Assembly: GCA_020725425.1 (NCBI GenBank)
Contig: DYFA01000012.1
Coordinates: 1 to 44,818, forward strand
Source: Aneurinibacillus sp.
GTDB lineage: Bacteria > Bacillota > UBA5301 > DYFA01
Reading direction: 5' to 3'
DNA length: 44,818 bases
The position numbers were made by a program, and so were the translations under genes. Position 1 is the stretch's first letter; the number at the start of each line of letters is the position of its first letter. A model generated the notes under the pieces. That model had not been told where the DNA came from, made no database searches, and worked only from the letters and a program-made list of their open reading frames with translations. Shown here piece by piece: positions 41,877-44,818 of this stretch.

Positions 41877-43307
41877 ATGGACCTCTTCGACCACGCCCAA
41901 AAGGCGGCGGGTGACCGGAGCGCGCCCCTGGCGGCCCGGATGCGGCCCAAGAAGCTCTCCGAGTTTGTCGGACAGACCCACCTGGTCGGCCCGGGTAAGC
42001 TCCTGCGGCGGATGATCGAGGCCGACCGGGTTCCGTCGCTGCTCTTCCATGGCCCCCCGGGCACCGGGAAAACCACTCTGGCCCACATCATCGCCGAGTC
42101 CACCCAGTCCCACTTCGAGCAGTTGAACGCCGTGGCGGCGGGGGTGGCTGACGTGCGGCGGGTGCTGGCCGAAGCCGAGGAACGGAAGAAGCTCCACGGC
42201 CAACGGACCATCCTCTTCATCGACGAGATCCACCGCTTCAACAAGGCGCAACAGGACGCCCTCCTCAAGGCGGTCGAGGAGGGCCTGGTGACCTTCATCG
42301 GCGCCACCACCGAAAACCCCTTCTTCGCCGTCACGGGGCCGCTCCTTTCCCGGGCCCGCCTCTTCCGCCTCGATCCGCTCTCTCCCGACGACCTGCGAAC
42401 CCTGGCCGGCCGCGCCTTGAGCGATCTCGAGCAGGGGCTGGGCTCTCGCCGGGTGGAGGTCGAGGAGAGTGCCCTGGAGCACTTGGTGCGGACGGCCGAT
42501 GGAGACGCCAGGGCGCTGCTCAGCTCCCTGGAACTGGCGGTTCTCTCGACGCCGCCGGGACCCGACGGGGTCATCCGGATCGACCGGGAGGCAGCGGCCG
42601 AGTCGAGCCAGCGGAGGGTCCTGCGCTACGACCGGGACGGCGATTTCCACTACGACGCCGCCAGCGCCTTCATCAAGTCCATGCGCGGCTCCGACCCCCA
42701 GGCCGCTGTGTACTGGCTGGCGCGCATGCTCAAGGCGGGGGAGGACCCGCGCTTCATCGCCAGGCGCATGGTCATCTTCGCCAGCGAGGACGTAGGCCTT
42801 GCGGACAGCGGCGCCCTCGTGGTGGCGGACGCCGCGGCGCGGGCGGTGGAGTTCGTGGGCATGCCGGAATGCGCGCTCAACCTGGCCCACGCCGCCCTCT
42901 ACCTCGCCCTCGCCCCCAAGAGCAACTCGGCCACCCGCGCCATCTCGGCCGCATCGCGGGAGGTGGAAAGGGGCGTGACGCAGGGCGTGCCCCTTCACCT
43001 CAGGGACTCGCATTACCGGGGAGCGGCCGAGCTAGGGCATGGAAAGGGCTACCTCTATCCCCACGACTACCCCGGCCATCACGTGAGGCAGGACTATCTA
43101 CCGGAAGGGATCAAAGGCGCGATCTATTACGAGCCGGCATGCGAGGGAGAGGAGCGTCACCTCGTCGAGGCCTGGAGGAAGCGGGTCATGGAAGGGGAGG
43201 GCGCCGTGGAAGGCCACGAGGTGGAGAGGAGCGGGGATGTCCCCGAGGGTCCCGCACCGGAGGAAGGGGAGGACGAGGGAGCAGGGCCTGCTAAACCTCG
43301 CGGCTGA
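41877..43307 (+). CDS. rarA: replication-associated recombination protein A (RarA/MgsA AAA+ ATPase)
   Basis: A 476-residue clamp-loader-like AAA+ protein acting at stalled forks. Walker A is HGPPGTGKTTLAH, Walker B LFIDEIHRFNKAQQDALL, sensor 1 GATTENPFF. The C-terminal tetramer domain has YDAASAFIKSMRGSDPQAAVYWLARMLKAGEDPRFIARR and SNSATRAI. ATG 41877 (MDLFDHA) matches the family start and has AAGGGGGCGGTGG; ATG 41856 is in frame. The last 35 residues are an unusual acidic tail (HEVERSGDVPEGPAPEEGEDEGAG). Arginine codons move from mainly CGG to CGC and AGG after about 42.63 kb, and CTA and CAT appear near the end, see findings. Confidence 0.93.
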   Translation: MDLFDHAQKAAGDRSAPLAARMRPKKLSEFVGQTHLVGPGKLLRRMIEADRVPSLLFHGPPGTGKTTLAHIIAESTQSHFEQLNAVAAGVADVRRVLAEAEERKKLHGQRTILFIDEIHRFNKAQQDALLKAVEEGLVTFIGATTENPFFAVTGPLLSRARLFRLDPLSPDDLRTLAGRALSDLEQGLGSRRVEVEESALEHLVRTADGDARALLSSLELAVLSTPPGPDGVIRIDREAAAESSQRRVLRYDRDGDFHYDAASAFIKSMRGSDPQAAVYWLARMLKAGEDPRFIARRMVIFASEDVGLADSGALVVADAAARAVEFVGMPECALNLAHAALYLALAPKSNSATRAISAASREVERGVTQGVPLHLRDSHYRGAAELGHGKGYLYPHDYPGHHVRQDYLPEGIKGAIYYEPACEGEERHLVEAWRKRVMEGEGAVEGHEVERSGDVPEGPAPEEGEDEGAGPAKPRG

Positions 43308-43615
43308 AAGGTGGAAAAACGCGCTTGCGCCCTAATGCCGCCGGGAGTCGCCGTGCCGCGCCTCCGGTTACCCGTGGGTTTTCTCGCCTCCGGTTGGGGA
43401 GCGGATATGATCTGACCACGCGGTGTAGGGTAACGCGAAAGAAAAGGATGATCCGGCGTAACCTTTATGGGCTCCGCCCGAGCGGGGTGAGAACCCGTAC
43501 CGGAGACGGGGGAGATTCCGCGAGCGGCCGTGCTCCTCGCTCTTGTTGACACCCCGAAAGAGCGGGTGCTATCCTCGAAAAAGTCATATTTACCTGCATA
43601 ATCAGGAGAAACAGC
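43308..43615 (+). other. 308-base gene-free region between rarA and nifU
   Basis: No credible gene. It contains two copies of CGCCTCCGGTT (43359-43369 and 43385-43395), a hairpin-prone stretch (CTCCG ... CGGAG around 43471-43505) and the nifU promoter. The usual iscR and nifS genes of this position are not here. Confidence 0.6.
43546..43575 (+). promoter_or_regulatory. promoter of nifU with inverted repeat in the spacer
   Basis: TTGACA, 18-base spacer, TATCCT. The spacer holds CACCC-N9-GGGTG (43550-43568), which could be an operator overlapping the promoter; this is speculative. Confidence 0.65.
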
Positions 43616-44014
43616 ATGTACAGCGATAAGGTCATCGAGCATTTTCAGAACCCTCGCAACGTGGGAGAGATACCGGATTGCGATGGCGTGGGAAAGGTGG
43701 GAAGCCCCGTGTGCGGGGACATGATGGAAGTGTACATAAAGGTAGAGGACGGCCGCCTGGTGGACGTGAAATACAAGACCTTCGGATGCGGAGCGGCGGT
43801 GGCCTCGGGGAGCATGGGAACGGAGATGGTCAAGGGCAAGACCATCGAAGAGGCGATGAGAATAACGGATCAGCAGGTGGCAGAGGCCCTGGACGGTTTG
43901 CCGGAGGAGAAGATGCATTGCTCGAACCTGGCGGCGGACGGGATCAGGGCGGCCATCGAGGATTACCTCTCACGGCGCGGCGGGGGCACCGGTACGGCCG
44001 GGGAGGCGGATTGA
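43616..44014 (+). CDS. nifU: iron-sulfur cluster assembly scaffold, NifU N-terminal domain (IscU-like)
   Basis: A 132-residue scaffold on which cysteine desulfurase sulfur and iron are built into clusters. It begins MYSDKVIEHFQNPRNVGEIPDCDGVGKVGSPVCGD (first Cys), then KTFGCGAAVASGSMGTEMVKG (second Cys) and EEKMHCSNLAADGIRAAIEDY (third Cys), the complete three-Cys, one-Asp site. It has the NifU-group form (CGD and FGCGAAVA) without the C-terminal Nfu domain. It has its own promoter and TCAGGAGAAACAGC before ATG. No nifS is adjacent. ATA is used for four Ile codons, which is rare in most genes of the window. Confidence 0.93.
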   Translation: MYSDKVIEHFQNPRNVGEIPDCDGVGKVGSPVCGDMMEVYIKVEDGRLVDVKYKTFGCGAAVASGSMGTEMVKGKTIEEAMRITDQQVAEALDGLPEEKMHCSNLAADGIRAAIEDYLSRRGGGTGTAGEAD

Positions 44015-44015
44015 G

Positions 44016-44405
44016 TTGGGCGGAACCGCGGCGCTCATCTGCGCCGTCTCCTTCGGTATCTTCATGCTCGCCGCAGCGCTGGTGACCCTGAAGCTGGCCC
44101 GGACCATGAGCATCACCAACCGCATGCTCGACGACATCCGCAAACAGGTTGTCCCGCTGATGGGAAAACTCCAGACCACCATGGATCACGTGAACACGGA
44201 GATGGGATACGTGGATGGCGTCCTGGCCGCGGTGGAGAGGCTGGCGGAACGCGCCGATTCCATGACCAAGGCGGCCCAGTCGCTCTTCAGCTCTCCCCTC
44301 GTCAAGGTGCTCACCCTGGGGATGGGCGCGAGAAAGGCCCTTGGGAGATCGCAAGACGACCGGGTTGGGGAGGGGTTCCGGTCTGGAGAAGAGGAGGGCG
44401 ACTAG
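44016..44405 (+). CDS. DUF948-type membrane protein
   Basis: A 129-residue protein with one N-terminal membrane helix (ALICAVSFGIFMLAAALVTLKLA) and a long amphipathic, coiled-coil-like segment (MSITNRMLDDIRKQVVPLMGKLQTTMDHVNTEMGYVDGVLAAVERLAERADSMTKAAQSLFSSPLVK), the layout of DUF948 proteins. Function is unknown. The TTG at 44016 lies just after the nifU stop, with GGGGAGGCGG upstream. DUF948 genes before alaS are common in actinobacteria. Confidence 0.8.
   Translation: MGGTAALICAVSFGIFMLAAALVTLKLARTMSITNRMLDDIRKQVVPLMGKLQTTMDHVNTEMGYVDGVLAAVERLAERADSMTKAAQSLFSSPLVKVLTLGMGARKALGRSQDDRVGEGFRSGEEEGD

Positions 44406-44818
<413 letters not shown>

Overview
This window is a very G+C-rich stretch of chromosome that reads like a spore-forming Bacillota (Clostridia/Moorella/Desulfotomaculum-like). 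The evidence is the sporulation pair yqfC-yqfD, the order mtaB-HIT-rpsU-yqfC-yqfD-pgpH-ybeY-dgkA-cdd-era, the order queA-tgt-yajC-HD-secD-secF, and the order recJ-apt-relA-dtd-(MBL)-hisS-aspS-6S RNA-tcdA-rarA. GTG and TTG starts are frequent. Shine-Dalgarno sites are strong and many genes overlap by 4 to 23 bases. Species cannot be named from sequence alone.

Layout. (1) 1-1.4 kb: end of a DAHP synthase gene and pheA (aromatic amino acids). (2) 1.5-6.5 kb: a less G+C-biased signalling block with a membrane PAS-GGDEF protein (degenerate GDDEF signature and an unassigned C-terminal region), a FapA/DUF342 protein translationally coupled to it, and a convergent HD-GYP c-di-GMP phosphodiesterase. 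(3) 6.6-11.8 kb: a YegS-type lipid kinase, then a self-contained cAMP module consisting of a CHASE2 receptor adenylate cyclase, a secreted FecR-domain protein, a CRP-type regulator, and a small exported Q/N-rich protein. Two near-perfect E. coli-type CRP operators (TGTGA-N6-TCAC[A/T]) sit here, one before fecR-crp and one before the Q/N-rich gene. Each is placed exactly 29.5 bp from a TAGA(C/G)T -10 box, the geometry of class II CRP-activated promoters. This is the most interesting system in the window. (4) 11.8-26.3 kb: RNA modification, translation, sporulation, c-di-AMP turnover and protein secretion genes. (5) 26.4-28.4 kb: TrkH/TrkA potassium uptake. (6) 28.4-35.9 kb: an unusually large RecJ fused to a HIRAN domain and a RecQ-like helicase, then apt, relA, dtd and a metallo-hydrolase. 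(7) 36-43.3 kb: a parvulin-TPR foldase, hisS, aspS, 6S RNA with its own promoter and terminator, tcdA and rarA. (8) 43.3-44.8 kb: a nifU-type scaffold, a DUF948 membrane protein, and the first 50 codons of alaS behind a long unexplained leader.

The last block is set apart. Codon choice changes inside the conserved 3' half of rarA, and the usual iscR, nifS and mnmA genes between rarA and alaS are missing. A recombination or assembly join there should be tested before the end of the window is trusted as one genome.

Four nucleotide second-messenger systems lie within 33 kb: c-di-GMP (GGDEF-like, HD-GYP), cAMP (cyclase, CRP), c-di-AMP (PgpH, with TrkA as a possible target) and (p)ppGpp (RelA). 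No tRNA or rRNA genes, insertion sequences, prophage genes or CRISPR arrays were seen.
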